This document shows positions 27,815 through 36,052 of a stretch of 60,661 nucleotides of DNA, piece after piece. The notes under the pieces were generated by a model that saw nothing but the letters and a program-made list of their open reading frames with translations, was not told the DNA's origin and ran no database searches. How positions within the stretch are numbered: position 1 is the stretch's first letter; each line of letters starts with the position of its first letter. The stretch covers positions 1 through 60,661 of the forward strand of contig JALNYF010000004.1 in assembly GCA_023229985.1 (NCBI GenBank), in the 5' to 3' direction. Both the position numbers and the translations under genes were made by a program. This DNA comes from Bacteroidales bacterium (GTDB lineage Bacteria; Bacteroidota; Bacteroidia; Bacteroidales; WCHB1-69).

Positions 27815-29011
27815 ATGACAAATCACCCACTAACTGCTGCTGTAGAAACCGAGAAAGCAGTGTTAATCAGCGTAGTATCTTCAACTTCCACCCTTGAACG
27901 CGTGAACGAATATTTGGACGAATTGGCATTCTTATTGGAGACTGCCGGCGGAATTGCCGTTAAAAAATTTGTTCAGAATTTGCCCTACCCTGACCCAAAA
28001 ACCTATTTAGGAAGCGGAAAATTAGAAGACGTTGCTACGTATATCAAAGATAATCAAATTGAACTAGCAGTTTTTGATGACGAATTAACGCCATCACAGA
28101 TTCGCAATATAGAAGGAGTATTGCAGTGCAAAGTATTGGACAGAACGCACCTTATCTTGGATATTTTTTCCAAACGCGCACAGACCGCCCACTCCAAAGT
28201 TCAAGTGGAATTAGCTCAGTATCAATACCTTCTCCCGCGCCTGACCGGTATGTGGGGACACTTGCAAAAACAACGCGGCGGTATCGGAATGAGAGGTCCC
28301 GGTGAAAAAGAAATTGAAACTGACCGGAGAATTATCCGCGAACGAATCGCCTTACTCAAAAAGAAATTAATTGACATTGACCGACAAAAACTTACGCAAC
28401 GCTCTAACCGTGAGAAATTTGTGCGTGTTGCCTTGGTCGGCTATACCAATGTCGGGAAATCTACTTTGATGAACCTGATTAGCAAATCTGACGTTTTTGC
28501 AGAAAATAAACTCTTCGCCACATTGGATACCACTGTCCGAAAAGTAGTCATCGACAATCTGCCGTTTCTCCTCTCCGATACCGTAGGTTTTATCCGCAAA
28601 CTTCCTCACAGCCTGATTGAATCCTTCAAATCAACATTGGACGAAATTCGCGAAACCGACCTCATTTTGCACGTAGTCGATATCAGTCACCCCGATTTTG
28701 AAGAGCAAATTGCCATCGTTAACCAAACATTGGCTGAAATTGATGCCGGAGATAAACCGGTCATTACCATTTTTAATAAAATCGACAACTATTCTTGGGT
28801 GGAAAAAGACCCCGACGACCTGACTCCCAAAGACAAATCGAATATTACTTTGGAAGAACTCAAACAAACTTGGATGGCAAAAATTAATCATCAAACCATC
28901 TTTATTTCTGCCAAAACAAAAGAAAATGTTGACGAAATGAAGTCTATATTATATGATGAAATTAAGAAATTGCACATTCAGATTTATCCGTATAACAATT
29001 TTTTGTACTAA
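27815..29011 (+). CDS. hflX: GTPase HflX
   Basis: HflX is a ribosome-associated GTPase that splits stalled or heat-damaged ribosomes. The 398-residue product has the N-terminal HflX domain (TYLGSGKLEDV near residue 65, FDDELTPSQIRN), the linker RGPGEKEIETDRRIIRERI, then the G domain: G1 GYTNVGKST (about 209-217), G3 DTVGF, and G4 NKID. It lacks a long C-terminal extension; length is within the family range. ispG follows 23 bases later on the same strand. Confidence 0.97.
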   Translation: MTNHPLTAAVETEKAVLISVVSSTSTLERVNEYLDELAFLLETAGGIAVKKFVQNLPYPDPKTYLGSGKLEDVATYIKDNQIELAVFDDELTPSQIRNIEGVLQCKVLDRTHLILDIFSKRAQTAHSKVQVELAQYQYLLPRLTGMWGHLQKQRGGIGMRGPGEKEIETDRRIIRERIALLKKKLIDIDRQKLTQRSNREKFVRVALVGYTNVGKSTLMNLISKSDVFAENKLFATLDTTVRKVVIDNLPFLLSDTVGFIRKLPHSLIESFKSTLDEIRETDLILHVVDISHPDFEEQIAIVNQTLAEIDAGDKPVITIFNKIDNYSWVEKDPDDLTPKDKSNITLEELKQTWMAKINHQTIFISAKTKENVDEMKSILYDEIKKLHIQIYPYNNFLY

Positions 29012-29034
29012 TCAGTTAAAGTATAACTAATTCT

Positions 29035-30393
29035 ATGATAAGTAATTCCAGCATTCAGGTTAAAATTGGCAACCTCCGTCTTGGCAGCGGACTTCCCTTG
29101 ATTGTTCAATCTATGACCAATACCGACACGGCAAACATTCCTGCAACATTACAGCAAGTTCGGCAGTTGGTTTTGTCTGGCTGCCAAATGATACGCTTGA
29201 CGGTGCCTTCCCTGCGCGAGGTAGAGTGTTTACGACAAATAAAAGAAGCACTTCGCTCGGAAGGAATTGATAATCCGCTAATTGCGGATGTCCATTTCAA
29301 CCCGAAAGTGGCCGAAGAATGTGCAAAAATAGTTGAAAAAGTGCGCGTTAACCCGGGAAATTATGTTGATAAACGCAATTTCCAGCAACTCGATTTGACC
29401 GATACCGAATACCAAGAATCCTTAGAGAAAATGGCACTGCGCGCAAAACCTCTTCTGCAAATCTGCAAAGAACACGGAACCGCCATTCGTATCGGAACCA
29501 ATCATGGCTCGTTGTGCGACAGAATAGTCAGCAGATATGGCAATACACCACTTGCGATGGCAATGTCCGCAATGGAATGGGTACATATTTGCCAACAGTA
29601 TGATTTTCATAATGTTGTATTGTCAATGAAGTCAAGCAATGCACAAACGATGGTGGAAGCAACGCGCTTGTTAGCGGATAAGATGCAGGCGGAAGGAACG
29701 GTGTTCCCCTTACACTTGGGCGTAACCGAAGCCGGTGCCGGCGACGAAGGACGCGTGAAATCGGCAGTCGGAATCGGGGCTTTGCTGCTGGCAGGGATTG
29801 GAAATACCATTCGTGTTTCCCTCACCGAACCACCGGAGAATGAAATCCCTTTCGCCCAATTATTAACCACAGTTCCCAACGAAAAACAAAACGTCAACGT
29901 GCAAGTCGAAAATGGAATTCTGCATTTAACATATCATCAAGAAGACTATTACACATGGATGGCAACGGTGGCAGCTATGGCTGGTTTTGAGCATTTTACT
30001 CGTCCAATTAAAGATTTAATAATTGATAATCAATATTTTACAAAAGATCAAAATCAACGATTAGCCGATATGATTTTGCAGGCTTGTCGCGTTAAGTTTT
30101 CTCAAACCGAGTTTATCTCTTGTCCGTCTTGTGGGCGCACGCAATATGATATTCAATCTGTTTTGCAGATGGTGAAAGAACGCTTTGCGGGCTATCCAAA
30201 TCTGAAAATCGGAGTGATGGGGTGTATCGTCAATGGGCCCGGCGAAATGGCAGATGCTGATTTTGGAATCGTTGGCGCAACGCATGGCAAAGTGTCCGTA
30301 TATCTTGGTAAACAGAGGGTTACCCCGCCATTGCCGGTGGACGAAGCGCTACGAATCATGGAATCGCTGATACAATTAAAAATTAAGAATTAA
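29035..30393 (+). CDS. ispG: 4-hydroxy-3-methylbut-2-enyl diphosphate synthase, short-insert form
   Basis: IspG makes HMBPP, the next-to-last step of the MEP isoprenoid pathway, using a [4Fe-4S] cluster. The 452-residue product has the TIM barrel (QSMTNTDTAN, RLTVPSLREVE, ADVHFNP, IRIGTNHGSL) and the cluster domain with Cys363, Cys366 (CPSCGRT), Cys397 (GCIVNGPGE) and Glu404. Between the two domains, about residues 285-360, lie some 75 residues that two-domain IspG (E. coli, about 370 residues) lacks. Bacteroidetes enzymes I recall have a much longer middle domain, giving 600 residues or more, so this one looks like a shrunken three-domain form. It probably shares the hflX transcript. dxr of the same pathway is at 48520-49677. 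Confidence 0.97.
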   Translation: MISNSSIQVKIGNLRLGSGLPLIVQSMTNTDTANIPATLQQVRQLVLSGCQMIRLTVPSLREVECLRQIKEALRSEGIDNPLIADVHFNPKVAEECAKIVEKVRVNPGNYVDKRNFQQLDLTDTEYQESLEKMALRAKPLLQICKEHGTAIRIGTNHGSLCDRIVSRYGNTPLAMAMSAMEWVHICQQYDFHNVVLSMKSSNAQTMVEATRLLADKMQAEGTVFPLHLGVTEAGAGDEGRVKSAVGIGALLLAGIGNTIRVSLTEPPENEIPFAQLLTTVPNEKQNVNVQVENGILHLTYHQEDYYTWMATVAAMAGFEHFTRPIKDLIIDNQYFTKDQNQRLADMILQACRVKFSQTEFISCPSCGRTQYDIQSVLQMVKERFAGYPNLKIGVMGCIVNGPGEMADADFGIVGATHGKVSVYLGKQRVTPPLPVDEALRIMESLIQLKIKN

Positions 30394-30453
30394 AAATAAC
30401 TATTCTGACAAATAATCACTAACCACTAAAAAAACGACTATGACTAATCAAAA

Positions 30454-30489
30454 AAAAGCGTTAGAAACAGACATATTTCTAACGCTTTT
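30454..30489. terminator. Bidirectional terminator between ispG and the four-helix-bundle gene
   Basis: A perfect 14-bp stem, AAAAGCGTTAGAAA (30454-30467) with TTTCTAACGCTTTT (30476-30489), surrounds an eight-base loop. A-rich and T-rich flanks give a U tract on either strand. It lies between the ends of two convergent genes and can serve both. Confidence 0.85.
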
Positions 30490-30495
30490 AATTCA

Positions 30496-30927
30496 TTAAA
30501 TCATCATATTAGGCATATCGTCAATTTCCTCATCTCTAACGGAGGGCGTACTTCTTTGCAACGAAGCAACTAACGAACCAATCATCTTTGTTAATTCCAT
30601 CAATTGATTTCTGGAATAATCTTTTTCATCACTATTCATGGCATCAAGTTTGGAAGCAATTTCAGTATAAACAACGCATTCTCTGACGGAACTTTTAGCC
30701 ATTTTTAAGTAATAAACAAATTGAGCTTTGTTTCTGGCAGAGCCTTCCGCAATATTGAGAGCAATTCCTTGCGCAGACTTTAGGAAAGCATCACCTAAGT
30801 TGGTTTGCTGAGAAACAGGAAACTTTGGAGTAACAGAATGCACCCAAGTGATATAATCAAGTGCTTTTGCGTAGATTCTCAAGTCTTCAAATCTGAAGAA
30901 ACTTACAGTGTTTTCTTGTTCGTTCAT
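30496..30927 (-). CDS. Four-helix-bundle protein (23S rRNA intervening-sequence family)
   Basis: The 143-residue product matches the S23/four-helix-bundle family (PF05635 type): FFRFEDLRIYAKALDY at the start, then NLGDAFLKSAQGIALNIAEGSARNKAQF, the family hallmark, and a helical tail. Members were first met as proteins encoded in intervening sequences of 23S rRNA genes, but many sit alone in Bacteroidetes genomes. No rRNA is near here. The role is unknown; oligomeric nucleic-acid binding has been proposed for the family. A strong promoter precedes it and a terminator follows directly, so it is a single-gene unit. Confidence 0.92.
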   Translation of the reverse strand: MNEQENTVSFFRFEDLRIYAKALDYITWVHSVTPKFPVSQQTNLGDAFLKSAQGIALNIAEGSARNKAQFVYYLKMAKSSVRECVVYTEIASKLDAMNSDEKDYSRNQLMELTKMIGSLVASLQRSTPSVRDEEIDDMPNMMI

Positions 30928-30958
30928 GGTTTTATTATTTTAGTTAGAAAAATTCCCA

Positions 30959-30966
30959 CAAAAATA
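30959..30966 (-). promoter_or_regulatory. -7 element for the four-helix-bundle gene
   Basis: The minus strand reads TATTTTTG, matching TAnnTTTG, 32 bases before the ATG at 30927. Confidence 0.7.
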
Positions 30967-31328
30967 TACTTTTTTTTGATATCAAACCATTTTCTATTAA
31001 AAATTCTTTAACTTTATTACTTATTCACACAAATAATGGTATTCTCGAGTACACTATTAATCTAAATAATTGATAATAAGTACTTTAATGTAAATGAAAA
31101 GACTTAATAAATTTTACTTTTTTTGGATAATTAACTCTAAAAAACCATTGTTTCCAAAAAAAATAGTCTAAAAAAAGCTTTTTTTGTCTGAATTAAATTT
31201 GATTTTAGTAATTTTTGGCTCAAAAATAAATCTCGATATTTTTCCCATAAATATACTAAAATATGATAGGGAGTGTTTATCCATTGATGAGTATCCATAT
31301 TTAAAATTGGGAAGTATAAGACGAAAAA

Positions 31329-31356
31329 AATCCCAATAACGCAAATTATTGGGATT
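31329..31356 (-). terminator. Rho-independent terminator, displaced from the tRNA
   Basis: AATCCCAATAA (31329-31339) and TTATTGGGATT (31346-31356) form a perfect 11-bp stem with a six-base loop. On the minus strand it is followed by a run of T. It lies directly beyond the 25-bp copy of the tRNA 3' end, where the original terminator of the tRNA gene would be expected before an insertion. Confidence 0.8.
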
Positions 31357-31361
31357 AAGTT

Positions 31362-31386
31362 GTGGTCCCTCTTGGGCTCGAACCAA
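31362..31386. repeat. 25-bp exact copy of the tRNA 3' end (candidate att remnant)
   Basis: Bases 31362-31386 equal 31567-31591, which cover the tRNA 3' end from inside CCA through the acceptor strand and most of the T arm. The two copies are in direct orientation, 205 bases apart. A duplicated tRNA 3' end is the usual mark left by integration of a mobile element by a tyrosine recombinase. The 180 bases between the copies contain no integrase gene, so the element has been lost or never carried one. Confidence 0.7.
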
Positions 31387-31511
31387 TAATTAGCTGTAGA
31401 ATATTCCGCAGAAATGGCTAAACGTGTTGAATTTTTTGACATTTTTTTTTGGTTTTCTGGTAGAAATCCAAAAAATTGTTTTTGTCTCGTTTCTGTCCCG
31501 ATTTAAAAAAC

Positions 31512-31547
31512 AAAATCAGCAACTTACATCCGTAAACTACTGATTTT
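31512..31547 (-). terminator. Hairpin behind the tRNA gene, possible terminator
   Basis: AAAATCAG (31512-31519) pairs with CTGATTTT (31540-31547), with an inner TTAC/GTAA pair. Read on the minus strand it is followed by GTTTTTT. It lies about 20 bases past the tRNA 3' end and could end the tRNA transcript now that the older terminator is displaced. Confidence 0.5.
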
Positions 31548-31564
31548 TAATGTATTAATCGATT

Positions 31565-31641
31565 TGGTGGTCCCTCTTGGGCTCGAACCAAGGACCCTCT
31601 GATTATGAGTCAGATGCTCTAACCTGCTGAGCTAAGGGACC
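31565..31641 (-). tRNA. tRNA with CAU anticodon, probably tRNA-Ile2 (alternatively elongator Met)
   Basis: The minus strand folds as a full cloverleaf: acceptor GGTCCCT/AGGGACC, D arm GCTC/GAGC, anticodon stem TCTGA/TCAGA around loop CTCATAA, T arm CTTGG/CCAAG with TTCGAGC. The anticodon CAT is at 31607-31605. The 3' CCA is encoded (31567-31565). C4-G69 and C5-G68 in the acceptor stem match the pairs that TilS uses in E. coli to recognise tRNA-Ile2, which carries lysidine and reads AUA. That is why I favour Ile over Met, but the assignment is not certain. It is not an initiator tRNA: the acceptor starts with a normal G1-C72 pair and the anticodon stem lacks three G-C pairs. Confidence 0.95.
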
Positions 31642-31668
31642 CTCATTTCCTCCTCAGAAATGCGGCTG

Positions 31669-31676
31669 CAAAAATA
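31669..31676 (-). promoter_or_regulatory. -7 element for the tRNA gene
   Basis: The minus strand reads TATTTTTG followed by CAG, an exact TAnnTTTG match 27 bases before the tRNA 5' end at 31641. Confidence 0.75.
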
Positions 31677-31881
31677 CACTTTTTTTTAATTCGCTCAGCA
31701 CCTTCCGAAATTTTTCTCAACAAAAAACGGCACATTTGATATTCTTGGGAAAAAGTGCCCATCTCCTAGCACATCATTATTGAGCAGTCAAGAATACACT
31801 TTCGGCTATTCATTGAATTTCAAGTACTTATAACCAAAGTAAAAAAATGACAAAATAGCTCACCAATTCAAAAAAGTAGTG

Positions 31882-31889
31882 TATTTTTG
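31882..31889 (+). promoter_or_regulatory. -7 element for eno
   Basis: TATTTTTG followed by CACTC matches TAnnTTTG, 44 bases before the eno ATG. Confidence 0.75.
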
Positions 31890-31933
31890 CACTCAGAAAA
31901 AAAACATTAATAACATATAAAAAACAATGAATT

Positions 31934-33229
31934 ATGAGTAAGATTATTGGAATTTATGGACGTCAGATTTTGGATTCGAGAGGCAATCCGACCGTAGAAG
32001 TTGAAGTTTACACCGCAGCCGGTGCCATCGGACGCGCTGCTGTTCCATCAGGTGCATCTACCGGTGTCCACGAAGCAGTAGAATTACGTGATAATGATGA
32101 GAGTCAATTTTTGGGCAAAGGCGTATTGAAAGCCGTTCAAAATGTAAATAAAGTTATTTCCGAAAAAATTATCGGTATGGAGGTGATGGACCAAGTCGCC
32201 ATTGATGCTGAAATGATTGCTATCGACGGAACACCCAACAAAAAGGAAATGGGGGCCAACGCCATTTTGGGAGTTTCCTTGGCTGCTGCCAACGCTGCTG
32301 CACAAGAAAGCGGTCAAGCCCTTTATCGCTATGTCGGCGGTTGTAATGCTTGTCTGTTGCCGGTTCCGATGATGAACATCTTAAACGGTGGTTCACACGC
32401 AGATAATAGCATTGATTTTCAAGAATTTATGATTATGCCCGCCAAAGCTGACAGCTTTGCTCGCGCTTTGCAAATGGGGGCAGAAGTTTTTCATAACTTG
32501 AAAAAAGTCCTGAAAGACCAAGGCTATTCCACCAATGTTGGTGACGAAGGCGGATTTGCTCCCAACTTAAAATCCAACGACGAAGCCATTGAAGTAGTTT
32601 TAAAAGCCATCGAAAAAGCAGGTTACAAACCCGGCGAAGATATTTTCATCGCTTTAGACCCTGCATCCTCCGAATATTATTTACCGGAAGAAAACGTTTA
32701 TCACCTTAAAAAATCATCCGGCGAGAAATTAACCCCTTCACAAATGGTTGATTATTGGGCAAATTGGTGCAAAAAATATCCGATTCTTTCTATTGAAGAC
32801 GGTATGGCAGAAGATGATTGGGACGGTTGGAAAATGCTAACCGACAGAGTCGGTAAAACCGTTCAATTGGTTGGCGACGACTTATTTGTTACCAACGTTG
32901 AAAGATTGAGAATGGGACTTGAGAAACAAGTTGCCAATTCAATTTTGATAAAAGTAAACCAAATAGGTACATTGACGGAAACCATTAATGCCGTTACCAT
33001 GGCGCATAAAGCGGCATACACGAGCGTTATGTCCCATCGTTCCGGAGAAACCGAAGATACGACCATTGCCGACTTGGCAGTAGCATTAGGAACAGGTTTG
33101 ATCAAATCCGGTTCCGCGAGCCGTACTGACAGAATCGCAAAATACAATCAATTGCTTCGCATCGAAGAAGGATTGGGCGCACAAGCCATTTTTGCCGGCA
33201 ACGATATTCTTAAACGTTGGGGAAGATAA
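31934..33229 (+). CDS. eno: Enolase
   Basis: Enolase interconverts 2-phosphoglycerate and phosphoenolpyruvate in glycolysis. The 431-residue product has ILDSRGNPTVEVEV and the mobile loop PSGASTG at the N terminus, magnesium-ligand regions including ALDPASSE, SIEDGMAEDDW and VGDDLFVTN, the catalytic Lys in ILIKVNQIGTLTE, and the signature SHRSGETEDT. Length is normal. A strong promoter precedes it and ansA follows 7 bases after the stop, so they are probably cotranscribed. Confidence 0.99.
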   Translation: MSKIIGIYGRQILDSRGNPTVEVEVYTAAGAIGRAAVPSGASTGVHEAVELRDNDESQFLGKGVLKAVQNVNKVISEKIIGMEVMDQVAIDAEMIAIDGTPNKKEMGANAILGVSLAAANAAAQESGQALYRYVGGCNACLLPVPMMNILNGGSHADNSIDFQEFMIMPAKADSFARALQMGAEVFHNLKKVLKDQGYSTNVGDEGGFAPNLKSNDEAIEVVLKAIEKAGYKPGEDIFIALDPASSEYYLPEENVYHLKKSSGEKLTPSQMVDYWANWCKKYPILSIEDGMAEDDWDGWKMLTDRVGKTVQLVGDDLFVTNVERLRMGLEKQVANSILIKVNQIGTLTETINAVTMAHKAAYTSVMSHRSGETEDTTIADLAVALGTGLIKSGSASRTDRIAKYNQLLRIEEGLGAQAIFAGNDILKRWGR

Positions 33230-33236
33230 TCGAGGA

Positions 33237-34280
33237 ATGAGCAAAGAAAAATCGGTTCTGTTAATTTTTACCGGTGGAACCATCAGTATGGGTGAAAACC
33301 CAACCAATGGTTCCCTTTCACCACTTGATAAAGATGCAATCTTAAAATTGATACCGGAATTAGAGATGTTGCCCGTCAACATCTCTTCCGTTTCTTTTAA
33401 CCCTATGATTGATTCTTCCGATGTTGAGCCGAATTTTTGGGTAAAAATTGCTGAAACCATCCGCGAATATTACTATCGTTACGACGGTTTTGTCATTTTA
33501 CATGGCACCGACACTATGGCATATTCGGCATCAGCCGTCAGCTTTATGCTTGAAAATTTATCAAAACCGGTCATCTTTACCGGTTCACAATTGCCTTTGG
33601 GAATGTTGCGCAGTGATGCCAAAGAGAATGTGATGAATGCCATTGAGATAGCCGCCGCTTACGAGGACAACAAACCGGTAGTGCCGGAAGTAGCTTTGTT
33701 TTTTGAGGATTTGCTTATGCGGGGCAACCGTGCCATGAAAAAAAGCACAGAGTATTTCAACGCTTTTGCCTCCTTCAACTACCCTATTTTAGCCAAATCC
33801 GGCGTACATATCAAGTACTTCCCAATGGTCATTCATTACGAAAACGAAGTCAAACCATTATCTATCAATACTCACTTTGACAATAATATCGCCATTTTGA
33901 AATTGTTTCCGGGCATTCAAGAATCGGTCGTACAATCTGTTTTGGAAACGCCTCATTTAAGGGGGGTAATATTAGAAAGTTTCGGAGCAGGGAACGCGCC
34001 GCGCGCCGAATGGCTGTACCAACGATTGAAGGCTGCCACGGAGTCGGGAATGATCATTGTTAATGTCTCACAATGTCGAATCGGATCCGTTGAAATGGGA
34101 CGTTACGAAACAAGTCTGAACTTACAAAAAGCCGGTATATTAAGTGGTTACGACATGACCATCGAGACGGCAACGACCAAACTGATGTTCCTTCTGGGTA
34201 AATTTTCCGACCCGAAAGAAGTCGTAAAATACATGCATCAGTCCTTGCGCGGCGAAGTGACCATTATGCACGGCAAATAA
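33237..34280 (+). CDS. ansA: Type I (cytoplasmic) L-asparaginase
   Basis: The enzyme hydrolyses asparagine to aspartate and ammonia. From ATG 33237 the product is 347 residues. Both catalytic triad regions are present: LLIFTGGTISM at the start and VILHGTDTMAYSASAVSFML near residue 85, plus the TGSQLPLGMLRSDAKEN segment typical of type I enzymes. No signal peptide is present, consistent with a cytoplasmic location. The start is chosen because GAGGA lies just before this ATG; an in-frame upstream start at 33192 would overlap eno. It is the second gene after eno. Confidence 0.95.
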   Translation: MSKEKSVLLIFTGGTISMGENPTNGSLSPLDKDAILKLIPELEMLPVNISSVSFNPMIDSSDVEPNFWVKIAETIREYYYRYDGFVILHGTDTMAYSASAVSFMLENLSKPVIFTGSQLPLGMLRSDAKENVMNAIEIAAAYEDNKPVVPEVALFFEDLLMRGNRAMKKSTEYFNAFASFNYPILAKSGVHIKYFPMVIHYENEVKPLSINTHFDNNIAILKLFPGIQESVVQSVLETPHLRGVILESFGAGNAPRAEWLYQRLKAATESGMIIVNVSQCRIGSVEMGRYETSLNLQKAGILSGYDMTIETATTKLMFLLGKFSDPKEVVKYMHQSLRGEVTIMHGK

Positions 34281-34360
34281 GAGAAACCGAATATCTGCCC
34301 CCGCTCCCAAACTCATTTTGTTCTGAAATAAATTTATTAATAGACTTAAATATTGAAGAT

Positions 34361-36028
34361 ATGAAATGCATTATTATTGGAGGAGTAGCCGGCGGAGCAA
34401 CCGTAGCGGCACGCCTAAGAAGAATGGACGAATCTGCTACTATTATTTTATTGGAAAGAGGAAGTCATATTTCTTACGCGAACTGCGGACTTCCTTACTA
34501 CATCGGGAATACTATCACCGACCGTAATGATCTGTTCTTGCAAACGCCTACCTCTTTTGGGAATCGCTTCGACGTTGATGTCCGAATCCATGCCAACGTG
34601 ACAGCCATCGACCCTGAGAATAAATGTGTAATCTATACTGAATTAGACACTGGGAAAGAGTTCAAAGAGAGCTACGACAAATTAGTGTTATCCCCCGGCG
34701 CAGAACCTATTAAACCGCCAATTTCCGGCATTCATCTGCCTAACATTTTTACATTGAGAGATATTCCTGACACCGATGCCATTCACGCACATCTGCACTC
34801 TTTGACAAAAAAACCTGCTCGCGCCGCTATTATCGGAGCCGGCTTCATCGGATTGGAAATGGCAGAAAATCTGCACCATTTAGGAATGGATGTTACCATT
34901 ATTGAAAAAGCTGACTACGTATTACCGATTGCAGATTGGGAAATTTCTGCCTTTGTTGAAACGCATTTGAAAGAGAAAAACATTCATTTATATACGCACA
35001 ATGGAGTTGCCGAGTTTAAAGAAGTCGGCGAGCAGACCGAAATTATTTTAGAAAACGGGGAAAGTCTTCTCAGTGATTTTGTTCTGTTAAGCATCGGTAT
35101 CAGAGCACGTACAGAATTAGCAAAAAATGCAGGCTTGGCTGTCGGGGCGCGCGGAGGAATTATTGTCAATGAATATATGCAAACTACGATTCCCGATATC
35201 TACGCCGTTGGCGATGCCATTGAATTTCCTCACCCCATTACACAGCAGAGCACCACCTGCTTTTTGGCGGGACCAACCAACAAACAAGCACGTATTTGCG
35301 CCAACAACATCGCCACGGGAAACACCCAAAGCTATCACGGCACTATTGCCACTGCCATCGCCAAAGTTTTTGACTTAACAGTCGGCATGTGCGGGCTTTC
35401 CGCTGCCGAATTAAGAAAAAATAACATTCCTTTTTTAACTTCCATCACGCATACAGCCTCACACGCCACCTATTATCCCGGCAGTTTTCCCATTACCATC
35501 AAAATCCATTTTGCACCACAAACCGGTAAATTATTGGGAGTACAAGTTGTGGGCAAAGAAGGCACAGACAAACGACTGGACGTTATGGCACAAGTCATTG
35601 CGCATCAAGGAACTATCTATGATTTAACAGATTTTGACCATGCTTACGCACCCCCCTACTCCTCCGCCAAAGATGCCGTCACTATTGCTGGATATGTTGC
35701 CGAAAATATTATCAATCAGCAAGTTCGCACCATACAATGGAATGAATTACAAAATTGGCTACAAGAAAAAAATCGGGATTTCTTGCTCATTGACGTTCGC
35801 TCATTTTTAGAAAACAAAGCCGGTAACATTGAAGGTTCCGTCAACTATCCTTTAGACGAATTACGCGAATATTTGGACGATATTCCGACCGACAAAACAA
35901 TTGTCATTTATTGCGCAATCGGTCTAAGAGGTTATATCGCATCGCGCATCTTGCTTCAATCCGGTTTTAAAAATGTTCTCAACTTAGCCGGTGGCTACAG
36001 AACTTATCAAATTTGTACACAAAAATAA
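34361..36028 (+). CDS. CoA-disulfide reductase with C-terminal rhodanese domain
   Basis: The 555-residue product joins a flavoprotein disulfide reductase to a rhodanese domain, the CoADR-RHD type. The reductase part (1-450) has the FAD site IIGGVAGGATVAARLRR, the single active Cys42 in SYANCGLPYY, the NADH site AAIIGAGFIGLEMAENL, and the second FAD motif IYAVGDAIE. The rhodanese part (about 465-555) carries its active Cys518 in YCAIGLRG. Related enzymes reduce CoA disulfide or CoA persulfide and polysulfide using NAD(P)H; the substrate here is not determined. The fusion suggests thiol redox or sulfane-sulfur handling. No clear TAnnTTTG promoter is seen in the 80-base gap behind ansA. Confidence 0.92.
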   Translation: MKCIIIGGVAGGATVAARLRRMDESATIILLERGSHISYANCGLPYYIGNTITDRNDLFLQTPTSFGNRFDVDVRIHANVTAIDPENKCVIYTELDTGKEFKESYDKLVLSPGAEPIKPPISGIHLPNIFTLRDIPDTDAIHAHLHSLTKKPARAAIIGAGFIGLEMAENLHHLGMDVTIIEKADYVLPIADWEISAFVETHLKEKNIHLYTHNGVAEFKEVGEQTEIILENGESLLSDFVLLSIGIRARTELAKNAGLAVGARGGIIVNEYMQTTIPDIYAVGDAIEFPHPITQQSTTCFLAGPTNKQARICANNIATGNTQSYHGTIATAIAKVFDLTVGMCGLSAAELRKNNIPFLTSITHTASHATYYPGSFPITIKIHFAPQTGKLLGVQVVGKEGTDKRLDVMAQVIAHQGTIYDLTDFDHAYAPPYSSAKDAVTIAGYVAENIINQQVRTIQWNELQNWLQEKNRDFLLIDVRSFLENKAGNIEGSVNYPLDELREYLDDIPTDKTIVIYCAIGLRGYIASRILLQSGFKNVLNLAGGYRTYQICTQK

Positions 36029-36052
36029 ATTTCCTTCATAAATAAAACCATC

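Larger units (their letters stand above)
30928..31933. other. 1006-base region with tRNA gene and integration-scar-like repeat
   Basis: No protein gene is supported. The region holds the promoter of the four-helix-bundle gene, an A+T-rich stretch (about 30970-31320) without clear features, a terminator hairpin, a 25-bp copy of the tRNA 3' end, the tRNA gene itself with its promoter and probable terminator, and the promoter of eno. Confidence 0.8.

Noticed and set aside
30496..30927. Four-helix-bundle gene as evidence for an rRNA intervening sequence
   Set aside because: No 23S rRNA sequence surrounds it. It has its own promoter and terminator, so it is a stand-alone member of the family.
31171..31188. 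AAAAAAAGCTTTTTTT palindrome near 31172
   Set aside because: It is a low-complexity A/T run around AGCT; too simple to call a regulatory site or terminator of any gene here.
31137..31442. Minus-strand open frame of 101 codons beside the tRNA
   Set aside because: It runs through the copied tRNA fragment and the terminator hairpin, and its translation shows no known family. I regard it as chance.
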